From contig NZ_JXZC01000005.1 of assembly GCF_000935355.1 (NCBI RefSeq), forward strand, positions 1 through 64,000: DNA of 64,000 nucleotides. Direction: 5' to 3'. Positions 7,469-16,371 of this stretch are shown here, in pieces. Origin of the DNA: Rossellomorea aquimaris. Lineage in GTDB: Bacteria > Bacillota > Bacilli > Bacillales > Bacillaceae_B. Below the pieces are notes generated by a model. That model was given only the letters and a program-made list of their open reading frames with translations, was not told the DNA's origin and searched no databases. Within the stretch, counting starts at the first letter, position 1; each line of letters begins with the position of its first letter. A program made the position numbers and the translations under genes.

Positions 7469-9268
7469 CTAAGAATTTCTCCTATCTTCCCCAAACGAAT
7501 AGTTTGGAGCCTGTTTATATAAGGAGACTGTGAACGTCGTGCCTTCATTCACTTCACTGTCCACTTCAATACTTCCTTCATGGGCTTCAATAATATGCTT
7601 CACAATGGCTAAACCTAAGCCGGTTCCGCCAGAATTACGGCTTCTTGCTTTGTCCACGCGGTAAAAACGTTCAAAAATACGTGGAAGTTCTTCTTTACTG
7701 ATTCCCATGCCATTATCCTTGACGCTAACATGAACTCTTTCTTTATCTTCCATCACTGAAATCAGGACATCTCCGCCTTTAGGAGTGTAAACAATGGCAT
7801 TGCTGATCAAGTTAATAAAAACTTGCTTTAATCGATAGGAGTCCACTTCCGCAATCCCCCTTGAATCAAAGGAGGTTTGAAGAGAAATGTCTTTTGATTT
7901 CGCTTTTTCTTTCAGAATCGGAATCACGTCTTCAATGAGGGCAGCAACCTCGACCTCTTGCAGGGTAAGCTCGAATCCCTGTTTTTCAATCTTGGACAAT
8001 TCCAACAGGTCTTGTATAAGAGATTGAAGGCGGTCGCTTTCCATCAGGATGATATCCAAGAAAGATTTTAACGTATCCGGATCATTCATCGCCCCATCCA
8101 ATAACGTTTCCGAGAAACCTTTGATGGAGGTGATCGGCGTTTTCAACTCATGAGAAACATTCGCCACAAAGTCTTTTCTCATTTGCTCAAGTTTTTTGAG
8201 TTCCGTGATGTCATGGAAGACCACGACAATCCCTTTCCACTCATCGTTATGACCGATGATTGGCGCCCCATATACTTCATAATGCTTGCGCTCTATTTTA
8301 TGAGGAAGAAGGATCTGCTTTCTTAACCGTTCCTCAGTCATGAAGATTTCTTCCACAAGCTTATTGACTTCCTGATAGTGAATGACCTCATGGTATCTGA
8401 CTTTTTTCAACTGACTTTCTTTCAGATTAAAGAAATCCCTGAACGTCTTGTTCGTCAATACAACAAATCCCCGATGATCAATCAACAAAAGGGCACTTCC
8501 CATGTTTTCAATCAGCGTCGTCAAGCGATCCTGCTGCATTTCCTGTGAATTCACCATTTCCTGCAGATTACGGGCGAGAATGTTAATGGAGGTACTTAAC
8601 ATAGTCGTTTCATCCAGGCGGTCTTCGTATGTCCTTGCCCGATAATTCCCTTTGGCGAGCTCCATTGCCACATTCGTTGCCGATTCAATGGGCTTTGTAT
8701 ACCTTACCGTAATTCTCGATCCCAATATGATAATGAGAATTAACGCGAGACCCAGGGAAATGGATAGCACAAACCAAATTTGCTGTATCCCTTTCTCGAA
8801 GGCTTCTACCTCGGTACTCATGATAAGCAGTCCATTTAATTGCTTATTCTCCCCCTTAAGGGGGTACCAATAATACCTGTACTCTACACCCGAAGTCACA
8901 AGTTTTCTATGCTTTTGCTTTACATCCCAGTTCTCCTGGATTTCATTGATGATCCTCTTTTGCTGAGGACCAACCAGTGATTCCGATGTTTCCGTATCAT
9001 GGACTACACTCCCTGATTTATCTAGGATGGTAATCCTGACATCCAATATGTCACTCAATTCTTTGATCATGTCCGGATTGATTTCTTTCGGTGTCCCGTT
9101 TTCCTCAATGGAATTAGCCAATAACCTTGCTTCTTTCTGAATACGGGAGTTAAATGTATCCAGATAGAAATTCTTGAAGATTTGACCTAGAAGTAAACCA
9201 AGCCCTATTAATACAGCGATGATCAGTGTGATTAGAGCAAAAAGAAGTTTTGTTCTAAACTTGGTCAT
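7469..9268 (-). CDS. phoR: PhoR, phosphate-starvation sensor histidine kinase
   Basis: Membrane kinase that phosphorylates PhoP when phosphate (in B. subtilis, sensed through wall teichoic acid synthesis) is limiting. The 599 residues contain TM1 (about 8-31), an extracytoplasmic PAS-like sensor (about 35-160), TM2 (about 163-184), HAMP (about 186-238), a cytosolic PAS (about 247-350), the HisKA dimerisation domain with H373 in VSHELKTP, and an ATPase domain with N-box (NLISNAIVYTP) and G-boxes (DNGMGI, GGTGLGL). Slightly longer than B. subtilis PhoR. It overlaps phoP by four bases (ATGA). Confidence 0.95.
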   Translation of the reverse strand: MTKFRTKLLFALITLIIAVLIGLGLLLGQIFKNFYLDTFNSRIQKEARLLANSIEENGTPKEINPDMIKELSDILDVRITILDKSGSVVHDTETSESLVGPQQKRIINEIQENWDVKQKHRKLVTSGVEYRYYWYPLKGENKQLNGLLIMSTEVEAFEKGIQQIWFVLSISLGLALILIIILGSRITVRYTKPIESATNVAMELAKGNYRARTYEDRLDETTMLSTSINILARNLQEMVNSQEMQQDRLTTLIENMGSALLLIDHRGFVVLTNKTFRDFFNLKESQLKKVRYHEVIHYQEVNKLVEEIFMTEERLRKQILLPHKIERKHYEVYGAPIIGHNDEWKGIVVVFHDITELKKLEQMRKDFVANVSHELKTPITSIKGFSETLLDGAMNDPDTLKSFLDIILMESDRLQSLIQDLLELSKIEKQGFELTLQEVEVAALIEDVIPILKEKAKSKDISLQTSFDSRGIAEVDSYRLKQVFINLISNAIVYTPKGGDVLISVMEDKERVHVSVKDNGMGISKEELPRIFERFYRVDKARSRNSGGTGLGLAIVKHIIEAHEGSIEVDSEVNEGTTFTVSLYKQAPNYSFGEDRRNS

Positions 9269-9981
9269 CGATTTTTAGGCTCCTCCAATTTATATCCCAG
9301 ACCCCGAATGGTCTTGATATAGGTGGGCTTCTTCGTATTGGATTCAATTTTTTCCCGCAGATGGCTGATATGCACATCCACAATTCTCGTATCCCCTGCG
9401 AAATCATAGTTCCATACCGCACTCAGCAGTTGATCTCTCGTCAATACTCTGCCTTTATTGTCCGTCAAGTATAATAGAAGTTCGAATTCCTTGGGTGTCA
9501 ATTCCAGTAATTCCCCTTGGAAATACGCCTCATATTGTTCAGGATACACCTTTAATTCCCCGACTTCCTTGTAATCGGTCGGTTCCTGGGCAGGTTCTGC
9601 CGCTTGCTGAATGGCCTGGCTGCGTCTGAGGATCGCCTTGACCCTGGCAACCACTTCGCGTGGACTGAACGGCTTGGTCATATAGTCGTCTGCCCCAAGC
9701 TCCAACCCAAGAACTTTATCAAATTCGTCATCCTTAGCCGTTAACATAAGAATGGGGATATTAATCTTCCTTTGTCTCAGCTCTTTACACACTTCGATTC
9801 CATCCATGGAAGGAAGCATGAGGTCAAGAATAATCAAGTCAGGGGATTGCTCAATCGCTTTATCCCTGCCTTCTTCACCATCATGTGCCGTTGTAACGGC
9901 ATAACCGGATTGCTCAAGATTGTACTTTAAGAGTGTTGCAATAGATTGTTCATCATCGACTACCAAGATTTTTTTGCTCAT
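9265..9981 (-). CDS. phoP: PhoP, phosphate-starvation response regulator
   Basis: OmpR-family response regulator of 238 residues that activates the Pho regulon by binding direct TT-A-ACA repeats. The receiver domain has the acidic pair D9/D10, phosphoacceptor D53 (LIILDLMLPSMDG) and K103 (DDYMTKPFSP). The C-terminal winged helix (about 135-235) ends in the recognition helix DTRIVDVHISHLREKI. It is transcribed together with phoR through a four-base overlap. Two PhoP-box-like sites in this window (behind phoR and in front of the yvnB-type gene) are candidate targets. Confidence 0.96.
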   Translation of the reverse strand: MSKKILVVDDEQSIATLLKYNLEQSGYAVTTAHDGEEGRDKAIEQSPDLIILDLMLPSMDGIEVCKELRQRKINIPILMLTAKDDEFDKVLGLELGADDYMTKPFSPREVVARVKAILRRSQAIQQAAEPAQEPTDYKEVGELKVYPEQYEAYFQGELLELTPKEFELLLYLTDNKGRVLTRDQLLSAVWNYDFAGDTRIVDVHISHLREKIESNTKKPTYIKTIRGLGYKLEEPKNR

Positions 9982-10272
9982 TTATAGTGCCTCCATACAA
10001 AAGAAAATTAACCCCAACATCCAACGTAATTATGTAATTGTACTTTCATTATAATATAAATCTCGGGGCTTACCATCATTTAAAGAGATTTAACACTTTT
10101 TAGTTTTCTTGCCGTAGGTTACTAAACAGTCCAGAGTTTGTTCTTTTCTATTATATGATGCACTTCACGCGCTTTCTTTATCATTTTTTGAATAATAAAA
10201 AGAGCTAGGACAAAACTAAAAAACCACGATTCGAGGACGAACAGTAGAAGTGTGGGTTCTTAACACCGCTAA
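9982..10272. promoter_or_regulatory. phoP upstream region
   Basis: A perfect -10 (TATAAT, minus strand, 10053-10048) lies about 67 bases upstream of phoP with only a weak -35. Further up is the dyad TTAAA-tctc-TTTAAA near 10077-10092. Neither shows the 11-bp phasing of a true PhoP box. Nothing else is seen to 10272. Confidence 0.35.
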
Positions 10273-10395
10273 TGATTTCCGTGCAAGACTACGCTTTCCG
10301 CGGGTAGCCCGTGTGCCTCCTCGGCAAGCCTGCGGGGTCTCACATAAGCTACATTTCCCGCAGGAGTCTTCGTCTTGCACTCCAATCAACCGCTG
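10273..10395. repeat. GC-rich dispersed palindromic element
   Basis: A 100-bp unit bounded by perfect terminal inverted repeats GTGCAAGAC (10281-10289) and GTCTTGCAC (10372-10380), containing nested internal inverted repeats (GTAGC/GCTAC, CTGCGGGG/CCCGCAG) and the words TTTCCGCGGG and CCTCCTCGGC. It is much more GC-rich than its surroundings and can fold as a cruciform. Near-identical intergenic elements (TTCCGTGCA ... TCCAATCAAC) occur in many Bacillaceae genomes from my general knowledge. It encodes nothing, so it is a MITE/REP-like element of unknown mobilisation. Confidence 0.7.
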
Positions 10396-10429
10396 GAAAC
10401 AGCTTAAAACAAATGGATGAATATAAATA

Positions 10430-10477
10430 ATAAACCCGAACCAATCTGCCTACTGGGAAGCAGGTTGGTTCGGGTTT
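10430..10477 (-). terminator. Terminator after the MaoC-like gene
   Basis: An 18-base arm (10432-10449) pairs with 10460-10477 (AAACCCGAACCAA ... TTGGTTCGGGTTT) and is followed on the minus strand by TATTATTT. It lies 43 bases after the gene's stop. Confidence 0.85.
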
Positions 10478-10519
10478 TACTTAGGCTAAAACACTTTTGT
10501 CTCAGCCTCCTTAAGTTGT

Positions 10520-10996
10520 TTAGAAGTTTTCTAATGCATGGCTATTCATTTTCTCTAAGCGGTGAGGCGGACAAACCTTGATTATCCCGTTTATGACCTT
10601 CTCATCTTCTTCATTGGTAGCTGATACTTCGATCGTTACCAAATGAGTGTGGGGATCCACTTCCGTCACTTCAAACAGGAATTGTACTGTTGCGTAATGA
10701 TAGACCGGCTTAGGGAATTCAATGTTTTGCTCTACGATATGAGAGCCTGGACCCGGCAGATATTTCGAAACGGCTGAAGTGATGATGCCCGTTAACATGA
10801 TTGATGGAACGATCGGCTTTTTGAATGGCGTCTGAGAAGCATAATCATGCTGGATGTATAATGGATTGGCATCGTTTGTGAGCCCAAGGTAGAGAAGCAG
10901 TTCGTTATCTTCTATTTTTTCTGTAAGGGTCAGCTTTTCTCCAATCGTCATTTCCTCGATTTTTCTTCCCAGTTTTCTCTTTTTCCCTAATAACAT
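10520..10996 (-). CDS. MaoC-like hot-dog domain protein
   Basis: 158 residues, one hot-dog domain resembling (R)-specific enoyl-CoA hydratases and MaoC dehydratases, which hydrate enoyl-CoA esters. The segment LTNDANPLY (about 42-50) matches the hydratase-2 motif GDxNPxH, but its histidine is a tyrosine here, so catalysis is doubtful; a binding or altered role is possible. The ATG at 10996 is chosen because GGAGGTG sits six bases before it; the frame opens at a GTG inside that ribosome site. The gene stands between phoP and an acetyltransferase and carries its own terminator. Confidence 0.75.
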   Translation of the reverse strand: MLLGKKRKLGRKIEEMTIGEKLTLTEKIEDNELLLYLGLTNDANPLYIQHDYASQTPFKKPIVPSIMLTGIITSAVSKYLPGPGSHIVEQNIEFPKPVYHYATVQFLFEVTEVDPHTHLVTIEVSATNEEDEKVINGIIKVCPPHRLEKMNSHALENF

Positions 10997-11371
10997 AAGA
11001 AGCACCTCCGCATATGTAAACGATTACAATTTTAAATAATAAAAATTGTTTTTATTATCTGTCTATTACTATTTTAACATTTATAGGGTTTCCATACAAA
11101 GAGTTTTTACGCGTGGGGTGGTTATTTTTAAGAAGAGTCTTTTCGTTTACTATTTAGTTACTGATGCTGCGATTATGCTCTGTTCAATGAGTTTGGTGAT
11201 CGCTAGTAAGGTGTAGATAAATTGCTTATAAATAATTTGATAGAAAAAAGTGTTAGAGAGGGAGCGGAGTTTAGATCTTCAGTTATCCCCCCGTTTGTGC
11301 AAGACTTGTTTCCGCGATATTACTTGCTGTCTAAACTTCTAGAGGGAAGAGCACCAAACCAATTTCGCCAA
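10997..11371. other. Intergenic region with possible decayed repeat
   Basis: AT-rich DNA holding the promoter area of the MaoC-like gene. Around 11286-11315 the words TGTGCAAGACT and GTTTCCGCG resemble the left end of the palindromic element at 10273, suggesting a decayed copy, but no right end is found. Confidence 0.3.
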
Positions 11372-11809
11372 TTACTTAAATGATTTTTTAAATACATAAC
11401 TTACTTTCTCATAGTCCATTTTATCAACGTAAAAACGGTGGGCATCTGTACGATTTAATCCTGATGACAACGCTACACTTTCAAAATCATTCTCTTTTCC
11501 CCAGTCATTTACCCAAGATAGCAATTTTTCACCGTACCCCTTTGAGCGATAATTTTGATTTGTAACTAGATCACAAACCCACACAAATCTTCCATAATAA
11601 AGTGTAGTCATTGGCTTAAAACCAGCGACGGCTACTATCTCATCTCCATCAACTAATGCAACTAACCTGTACCTATCAATATCTTTAGCTTCAAGAACTA
11701 ATTCTAGATACGTATTTTCATCTAAATGGGTTCGTAATTGGCTCATTACTGAAAATGCTTTTAATATTTCACCCTTTGAGTTGAGTTCTTTTACAGTCAG
11801 CTTACCCAT
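11372..11809 (-). CDS. GNAT family N-acetyltransferase
   Basis: A 145-residue GNAT acetyltransferase; acceptor unknown. The acetyl-CoA-binding motif A is [15 protein letters not shown] (about 87-101, the R/Q-x-x-G-x-G/A signature), followed by the motif B segment [24 protein letters not shown]. The ATG has GGAGG ten bases upstream. It is a single-gene unit between the MaoC-like and dapA genes, with no clue to the substrate. Confidence 0.8.
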   Translation of the reverse strand: MGKLTVKELNSKGEILKAFSVMSQLRTHLDENTYLELVLEAKDIDRYRLVALVDGDEIVAVAGFKPMTTLYYGRFVWVCDLVTNQNYRSKGYGEKLLSWVNDWGKENDFESVALSSGLNRTDAHRFYVDKMDYEKVSYVFKKSFK

Positions 11810-11913
11810 TGTGTCACAGCCTCCCTATCCTAAATATTCTTAATCTTCCAGATAACAATTTACCTTGTTTAATTCTAGGTTATATTAAATAATATTGTTG
11901 ATTTTTAAAGAAA

Positions 11914-11946
11914 ATTAAGGGAACTTCCATTTTCAGAAGTTCCCTT
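11914..11946 (-). terminator. Terminator after dapA-like gene
   Basis: An 11-bp stem AAGGGAACTTC / GAAGTTCCCTT (11917-11927, 11936-11946) with T-rich sequence on both sides. It closes the dapA-like gene on the minus strand. Confidence 0.75.
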
Positions 11947-12025
11947 TTGTTTATTCCATTAAAGTCACCGATTGTTGAACACTAATTAGGGTTCATTAAT
12001 GTATCCCACCACTTATTTATAATTT

Positions 12026-12895
12026 TTATGAGGAAGAAATCAATGTATCTAATTTCTTATTCAATTCTTTTGTCGTCCCCGTAACCGGTAATCGGGTTTC
12101 AGGAGATTGTATCAATCCTTTTTTATAAAGAATATACTTCAAAGGTGCTGGATTTGTCTCCTGAAACAGAAGAGTCGTAATCGGGTATATCTTTTTCCAT
12201 ACTTTTAACGCGGCATTATGATTATTTTCTTGGATCAATTTAAAGATATCCAAGAAGTCCCTTGTCGCCAAATGTGAAGAGGCTAAAATTCCACCTGGAC
12301 CACCTAAAGTCAAGTGATGGTAATAAGAAACATCTTCACCTGTAAGATTGGAAAATCCTTCTATTGGATTCATCAATAATTCTAGGGATTGTTTCAAGTT
12401 ACCGCCAGAATCTTTTATTCCAATAATATTTTGACATTTTGCTAATTTATAAACGGTTTCATTATCCATGTTGCGTCCTGTCCGATAAGGAACGTTATAA
12501 ATCATTATATTTAAATCCGTTGCTTCTGAGATTTGTAGAAAATGATGGTAAATCCCTTCTTGGCTCGGCAGGTTGTAATATGGGGAAACAGACAATATGC
12601 CATCTACTTTATATTTTTCTACTACTTTTAGTTGTTTGATTACCTTTTTGGTGTAATTCCCTCCATGACCGACGAAAACAGGAATGCGTCCGTTGACTAC
12701 TTCAAGTGTTTTATCAAGCACCATTTCAAATTCATCTTCCTCAATCGCAGGACTTTCACCAGTTGTAGCTAATGGGATTAATCCTGAAATCCCCTGGTTT
12801 ACATAGTAATCAACTAATTTTGAATATGATTCTATATCGACCTTCCCATTGTGAAAAGGGGTTATAATCGGAAGCCAGACTCCTTCAATTTTCAT
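12026..12895 (-). CDS. dapA: Dihydrodipicolinate synthase family protein
   Basis: A 289-residue class I aldolase-fold protein. All key residues of DHDPS fall at the numbering of the E. coli enzyme: T44-T45 in ATTGES, Y133 in YNVPYRTG, R138 and Schiff-base lysine K161 in GIKDSGG. R138 binds the carboxyl of aspartate semialdehyde, supporting true 4-hydroxy-tetrahydrodipicolinate synthase activity (lysine/dipicolinate pathway). It is not beside asd-dapG, where Bacillus usually keeps dapA, so it may be a second copy or a paralogue acting on another keto acid. GGGAGGG lies five bases before the ATG. Confidence 0.8.
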   Translation of the reverse strand: MKIEGVWLPIITPFHNGKVDIESYSKLVDYYVNQGISGLIPLATTGESPAIEEDEFEMVLDKTLEVVNGRIPVFVGHGGNYTKKVIKQLKVVEKYKVDGILSVSPYYNLPSQEGIYHHFLQISEATDLNIMIYNVPYRTGRNMDNETVYKLAKCQNIIGIKDSGGNLKQSLELLMNPIEGFSNLTGEDVSYYHHLTLGGPGGILASSHLATRDFLDIFKLIQENNHNAALKVWKKIYPITTLLFQETNPAPLKYILYKKGLIQSPETRLPVTGTTKELNKKLDTLISSS

Positions 12896-13126
12896 GAAAA
12901 TCCCTCCCTTATTTTAATATTGAATATATGATTAATTTAGAACTTCAATATCCTTTAAATAAAAACAGTGGATTTTTCATCATGTAAAATGCATTTCCCT
13001 TTCTACATGCAGCCGTTTGTTGAATATGTTTGCAGTTCAATCTAAAATTGTGCACCCTTTTTAATAATTGCTCTTTCCAAAGTTCAAAAAATCAACGTAT
13101 GAATCTCGCCTGTATTTTGCTTGAGA

Positions 13127-13360
13127 TTATAGCTCAGACCACTCATTAGCAGGTCTTCGTTTATGTTTTTCATTAATTATTTTTTTGTTTAATATTCTAA
13201 CTTCACCAACCATTAGCAATCTCATATCCTCTACAATATACTTTGCTAACTCTTCGTCAGTAATGTCATCTCCATCAATATCAAGCCTGAATTCCTGCCC
13301 TTGTAAACCACCGCCATTAGTAAATTCGATCTCAAAATCGAATTGAACTCTTTTATCCAT
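13127..13360 (-). CDS. Conserved small hypothetical protein
   Basis: A 77-residue acidic protein without signal peptide or membrane segment; I do not recognise a named family. It contains a glycine run (NGGGLQGQ), an acidic DIDGDDITDEELAKYIVEDM stretch and a basic tail (NEKHKRR). The frame looks real: AAAGGTGG stands seven bases before the ATG and the composition is that of a compact cytosolic protein. It stands alone between dapA and the DJ-1/PfpI gene. No function is proposed. Confidence 0.65.
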   Translation of the reverse strand: MDKRVQFDFEIEFTNGGGLQGQEFRLDIDGDDITDEELAKYIVEDMRLLMVGEVRILNKKIINEKHKRRPANEWSEL

Positions 13361-13456
13361 TTCGAATCCACCTTTTATTAGTTATGAGTTGTTGTTACAT
13401 ACATATTCTAGTCAATTTAAACAATTCCCTTCCTACCAAATCTAAATAGAGTTACT

Positions 13457-14089
13457 TCATTTCTTTATTGAATTCATTAACTGGAAGAAGTATTCAGGTT
13501 TATGAGTCTTATTTAGGTTATACCATGCATGTAATGCATCTGGTGTAAATACACCTATTTTTTTCAGTACCTCCATTGCAAATTCCAGAGGAGCTATTCC
13601 TGATGCAGTAACTAAATTCTCATCAGCTACCGCAGGTCCCGACTCATAGAATGTTTCTCCTTTATAGTGAGGACATACCATTTTAGTATATTCCAAGTTA
13701 TTACTGGTATGCTTTCTAGTATCTAAGTATCCTATATTGGCAAGGGCCTCAATTGCACCACAAATAGCAGCCACAATCATGCCGAGCTTTAAAGCTTGGC
13801 CAACTCTTTCCAAGATGGGTTGATGAATTTCTTCGCTCCAAGTAGTCCCTCCCGGTAAAATTAAAAGATCTTTACTCTGGAGAGTCCATTCATCAAGGGA
13901 CATATCTGGCTTTATGCTCAGTCCTCCCATCGTCGTAATCATTTCTTTAGTAGCTCCTACTGTCATGACTTTTAAAGGTGCTGCATCTTTTTTGAAATAC
14001 CTTCCCGAGTTTAGTTCAGCCATTAAATACCCATATTCCCAGTCCGACATTGTATCAAATACATAAAGAAAAGCTTTTTGTGTTTGCAT
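13457..14089 (-). CDS. DJ-1/PfpI family protein
   Basis: A 210-residue member of the glutamine amidotransferase-like superfamily that includes DJ-1, PfpI and YdeA-type proteins. C110 in AAICGAIEAL sits in the nucleophile elbow, and E18 (SDWEYGY) is the conserved acidic partner near the N-terminus. Members act as stress chaperones, deglycases or proteases; the specific activity here is unknown. Start ATG has GGGAGTG upstream. It lies directly after the WYL regulator gene, separated by a terminator whose T-rich tail includes TATAAT, so it may have its own promoter. Confidence 0.8.
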   Translation of the reverse strand: MQTQKAFLYVFDTMSDWEYGYLMAELNSGRYFKKDAAPLKVMTVGATKEMITTMGGLSIKPDMSLDEWTLQSKDLLILPGGTTWSEEIHQPILERVGQALKLGMIVAAICGAIEALANIGYLDTRKHTSNNLEYTKMVCPHYKGETFYESGPAVADENLVTASGIAPLEFAMEVLKKIGVFTPDALHAWYNLNKTHKPEYFFQLMNSIKK

Positions 14090-14129
14090 CCAATCACACT
14101 CCCATCACCATTGATATAGCCATTATAAT

Positions 14130-14162
14130 AAAACTTCCCTGACAGCTAGCGTCAGGGAAGTT
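14130..14162 (-). terminator. Terminator after the WYL regulator
   Basis: A 12-bp perfect stem AACTTCCCTGAC / GTCAGGGAAGTT (14132-14143, 14151-14162), starting one base after the regulator's stop, with the minus-strand tail TTATTATAATGG. The tail contains TATAAT, which could be the -10 of the downstream DJ-1 gene. Confidence 0.75.
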
Positions 14163-14163
14163 C

Positions 14164-15126
14164 TCATACTTGATGAAATTCTATTAATTCCGACAGAACT
14201 TCAATCAGTCTTTTCTTAAGACTGACTGGCTCAATCACTTTAATCGATGTATTGTACGGTAAAAGTAAATAAGGTGCATATGTATGGATCACATCTTTTT
14301 CAAGAAGAAACACCGCTTGATTGGAAGTGCGTTCTTGTAAATAATGTCCTAAAAACCAGTGTTGGCAGATACCATCCAATGCACTTTTATCCCCATGAAG
14401 AACCAAAGACGTAATCCCTTTTTTATCTTCCATAGTTGGAAGAAGGTTTTTAATAAAAAAGTCACGTGCCGAAAAATGTTCTGGCCGGTTAAACGTATTT
14501 TCGGTTAGCGTTAGACTTTCCATTCGATCGATTCTAAAACTGCGGATATCATTTCGAAGATGGCAAAATCCAATCACATACCACTTATGATTCCAATAGA
14601 TCATTCTGTACGGATCGACCAATCGATCGTGTAATGGCTTTTCACCTTTTTTATGATAAAGAATGTTGACTGAATACCCGTTAGCTATAGCCTGCTCCAA
14701 CTCCTTCAAGAAGGGTTCAATAGAAGCTGAACGTAATCCACTTATGACTTCAAGACTCGTTACATGTTGGTTTACCTTTGTTTCCTGCTCTTGGTTCGAG
14801 TAGTTACTTAGTTTTGAAATGGCCCTATCGAGTGTTTCCCCTCCATAATATCCGGCTTCTTCTGCAAAAACAGCCGCGTGAAAGAGTGAAGTTTGCTCCT
14901 CAACATCAAAAAAAAGCGGAGCCTCAATAAAATGATTCAATAAAGAGTATCCACCGTTATGTCCTGGTTCTGAAACAATCGGTACGCCACTTGTAGAAAT
15001 GGCATCAATATAACGATACACCGTCCTTATATTCATCTCTAACTTTTCTGAAATTTGTTTTGCAGTAATTTTTTCACCTGAACGAAGCATCCATAGAATG
15101 GCTAACATATTGTCAATTTTAGGCAT
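14164..15126 (-). CDS. HTH/WYL-domain transcriptional regulator (YafY-like)
   Basis: A 320-residue regulator with an N-terminal winged helix (about 4-60, KITAKQISEKLEMNIRTVYRYIDAI) and a central WYL domain (about 145-215, with KWYVIGFCHLRNDIRSFRIDRM), followed by the WCX extension. WYL domains sense small ligands or nucleic acids. The likely target is the adjacent DJ-1/PfpI gene or its own promoter, by proximity only. No other partner gene is nearby. Confidence 0.85.
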   Translation of the reverse strand: MPKIDNMLAILWMLRSGEKITAKQISEKLEMNIRTVYRYIDAISTSGVPIVSEPGHNGGYSLLNHFIEAPLFFDVEEQTSLFHAAVFAEEAGYYGGETLDRAISKLSNYSNQEQETKVNQHVTSLEVISGLRSASIEPFLKELEQAIANGYSVNILYHKKGEKPLHDRLVDPYRMIYWNHKWYVIGFCHLRNDIRSFRIDRMESLTLTENTFNRPEHFSARDFFIKNLLPTMEDKKGITSLVLHGDKSALDGICQHWFLGHYLQERTSNQAVFLLEKDVIHTYAPYLLLPYNTSIKVIEPVSLKKRLIEVLSELIEFHQV

Positions 15127-15245
15127 ATAATTTCACCTCGATATCACACTCTCTATTTAATGAATAACCATCTGACTATACCAATTATTTCAAATACTAT
15201 ACTATTGAGCAATCCCCTTATTCCAATAAGTGGCCCCTTTTGTTG

Positions 15246-15285
15246 AATAAAAAACCCATGTTGTGAATCATACAACATGGGTTTT
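15246..15285 (-). terminator. Second terminator downstream of mdh
   Basis: A 14-bp perfect stem AAAACCCATGTTGT / ACAACATGGGTTTT (15251-15264, 15272-15285) followed on the minus strand by TTATTC. It backs up the terminator at 15304. Confidence 0.85.
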
Positions 15286-15303
15286 CACGGTCACTTCTAT
15301 TAT

Positions 15304-15338
15304 CAAAAAAACTGGCCTCCTCCATGGAAGCCAGTTTT
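15304..15338 (-). terminator. First terminator downstream of mdh
   Basis: Stem AAAACTGGC / GCCAGTTTT with extra inner pairs and a run of seven T on the minus strand, 15 bases after the mdh stop. Two strong terminators in tandem close citZ-icd-mdh. Confidence 0.85.
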
Positions 15339-15352
15339 GAATTGATTGTGTA

Positions 15353-16291
15353 TTAAGCCAATGATGACATAACGTTTTTAACAGCGTCTGCTGAGTTGGA
15401 TAGTGCCGCTTTTTCTTCTTCGGTTAGTTCAAGTTCAATGATCTTTTCCAGACCGTTTCCACCAAGGATGGTTGGTACACCCAGGTAGATGCCTTCGAAA
15501 CCATACTCACCTTCCAGGTAAGCGATTGCTGGAATGACGCGGCGTTGATCCTTAAGGATCGCTTCTACCATTTGAACAAGAGAAGCAGCAGGAGCATAGT
15601 AGGCACTTCCGTTACCTAGAAGACCAACAATCTCTCCTCCACCTTTACGGGTGCGCTCGACGATTGCGTCCAAACGGTCTTTAGGGATCAGCGTTTCCAG
15701 AGGGATTCCTCCAGCGTATGAGTAACGAATAAGAGGAACCATGTCATCCCCGTGACCACCAAGAACGAATCCTGTAATATCTTTTACGGAAAGGTTTAAC
15801 TCTTGAGCGACAAACGTACGGAAACGGGCTGTATCCAGAACGCCTGATTGTCCGATTACGCGCTCTTTAGGGAACCCTGACTCTTTGAATACTGTATACG
15901 TCATAGCATCCACCGGATTTGTCAGAACGATGATGTAGCAATCTGGAGAATACTTAACGATTTGCTGCGTGACCGATTTCATGACCTTTTGATTGGTTTG
16001 AACCAGATCATCGCGGCTCATTCCTGGTTTACGGGCAATCCCTGCAGTGATTACAACGATATCAGAATCCTTTGTATCCTCGTAATTGGAAGTACCGATG
16101 ATGTTTGAATCAAATCCCTGTACGGGGCTTGCTTCCAGCATATCCAGCGCTTTCCCTTTCGTTGGGTCTTCATTTTGAGGAATATCAACCAGTACAACAT
16201 CTCCAAGCTCTTTCTGAGCGAGCATCAATGCTGTGGTCGCCCCTGTGAATCCCCCACCGATAACAGATACTTTTCTACGTTTAATTGCCAT
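15353..16291 (-). CDS. mdh: Malate dehydrogenase
   Basis: NAD-dependent oxidation of malate to oxaloacetate in the TCA cycle; LDH-like MDH type of about 312 residues. The N-terminus has the Rossmann motif [15 protein letters not shown], the active site has substrate arginines ([13 protein letters not shown]), and the catalytic histidine is in [12 protein letters not shown]. Two adjacent ATGs (16294 and 16291) follow AGGAGG; the second has the better spacing of seven bases. The open frame to 16354 would have no ribosome site. Last gene of citZ-icd-mdh. Confidence 0.95.
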   Translation of the reverse strand: MAIKRRKVSVIGGGFTGATTALMLAQKELGDVVLVDIPQNEDPTKGKALDMLEASPVQGFDSNIIGTSNYEDTKDSDIVVITAGIARKPGMSRDDLVQTNQKVMKSVTQQIVKYSPDCYIIVLTNPVDAMTYTVFKESGFPKERVIGQSGVLDTARFRTFVAQELNLSVKDITGFVLGGHGDDMVPLIRYSYAGGIPLETLIPKDRLDAIVERTRKGGGEIVGLLGNGSAYYAPAASLVQMVEAILKDQRRVIPAIAYLEGEYGFEGIYLGVPTILGGNGLEKIIELELTEEEKAALSNSADAVKNVMSSLA

Positions 16292-16327
16292 CATAATTCC
16301 TCCTATTCGTGTCATTATGTAAAGGAA

Positions 16328-16352
16328 GGAGTGCTCCAGTACGAAGCACCCC
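16328..16352 (-). other. Hairpin between icd and mdh
   Basis: GGGGTGCTTC pairs with GGAGCACTCC (ten pairs including G-U) in the 80-base spacer. It lacks a clean T run, so partial attenuation or mRNA processing is more likely than full termination. Confidence 0.4.
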
Positions 16353-16371
16353 ACCCTATTTCAAATTAAAC

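Noticed and set aside
10077..10092. TTAAAT repeats upstream of phoP as a PhoP box
   Set aside because: The period is 10 bp instead of 11 and the fifth base does not fit the consensus; the arrays at 7426 and 55681 are much better.
11286..11315. Second copy of the palindromic element at 10273
   Set aside because: Only two short words match and no right end is present; kept as a possible decayed remnant only.
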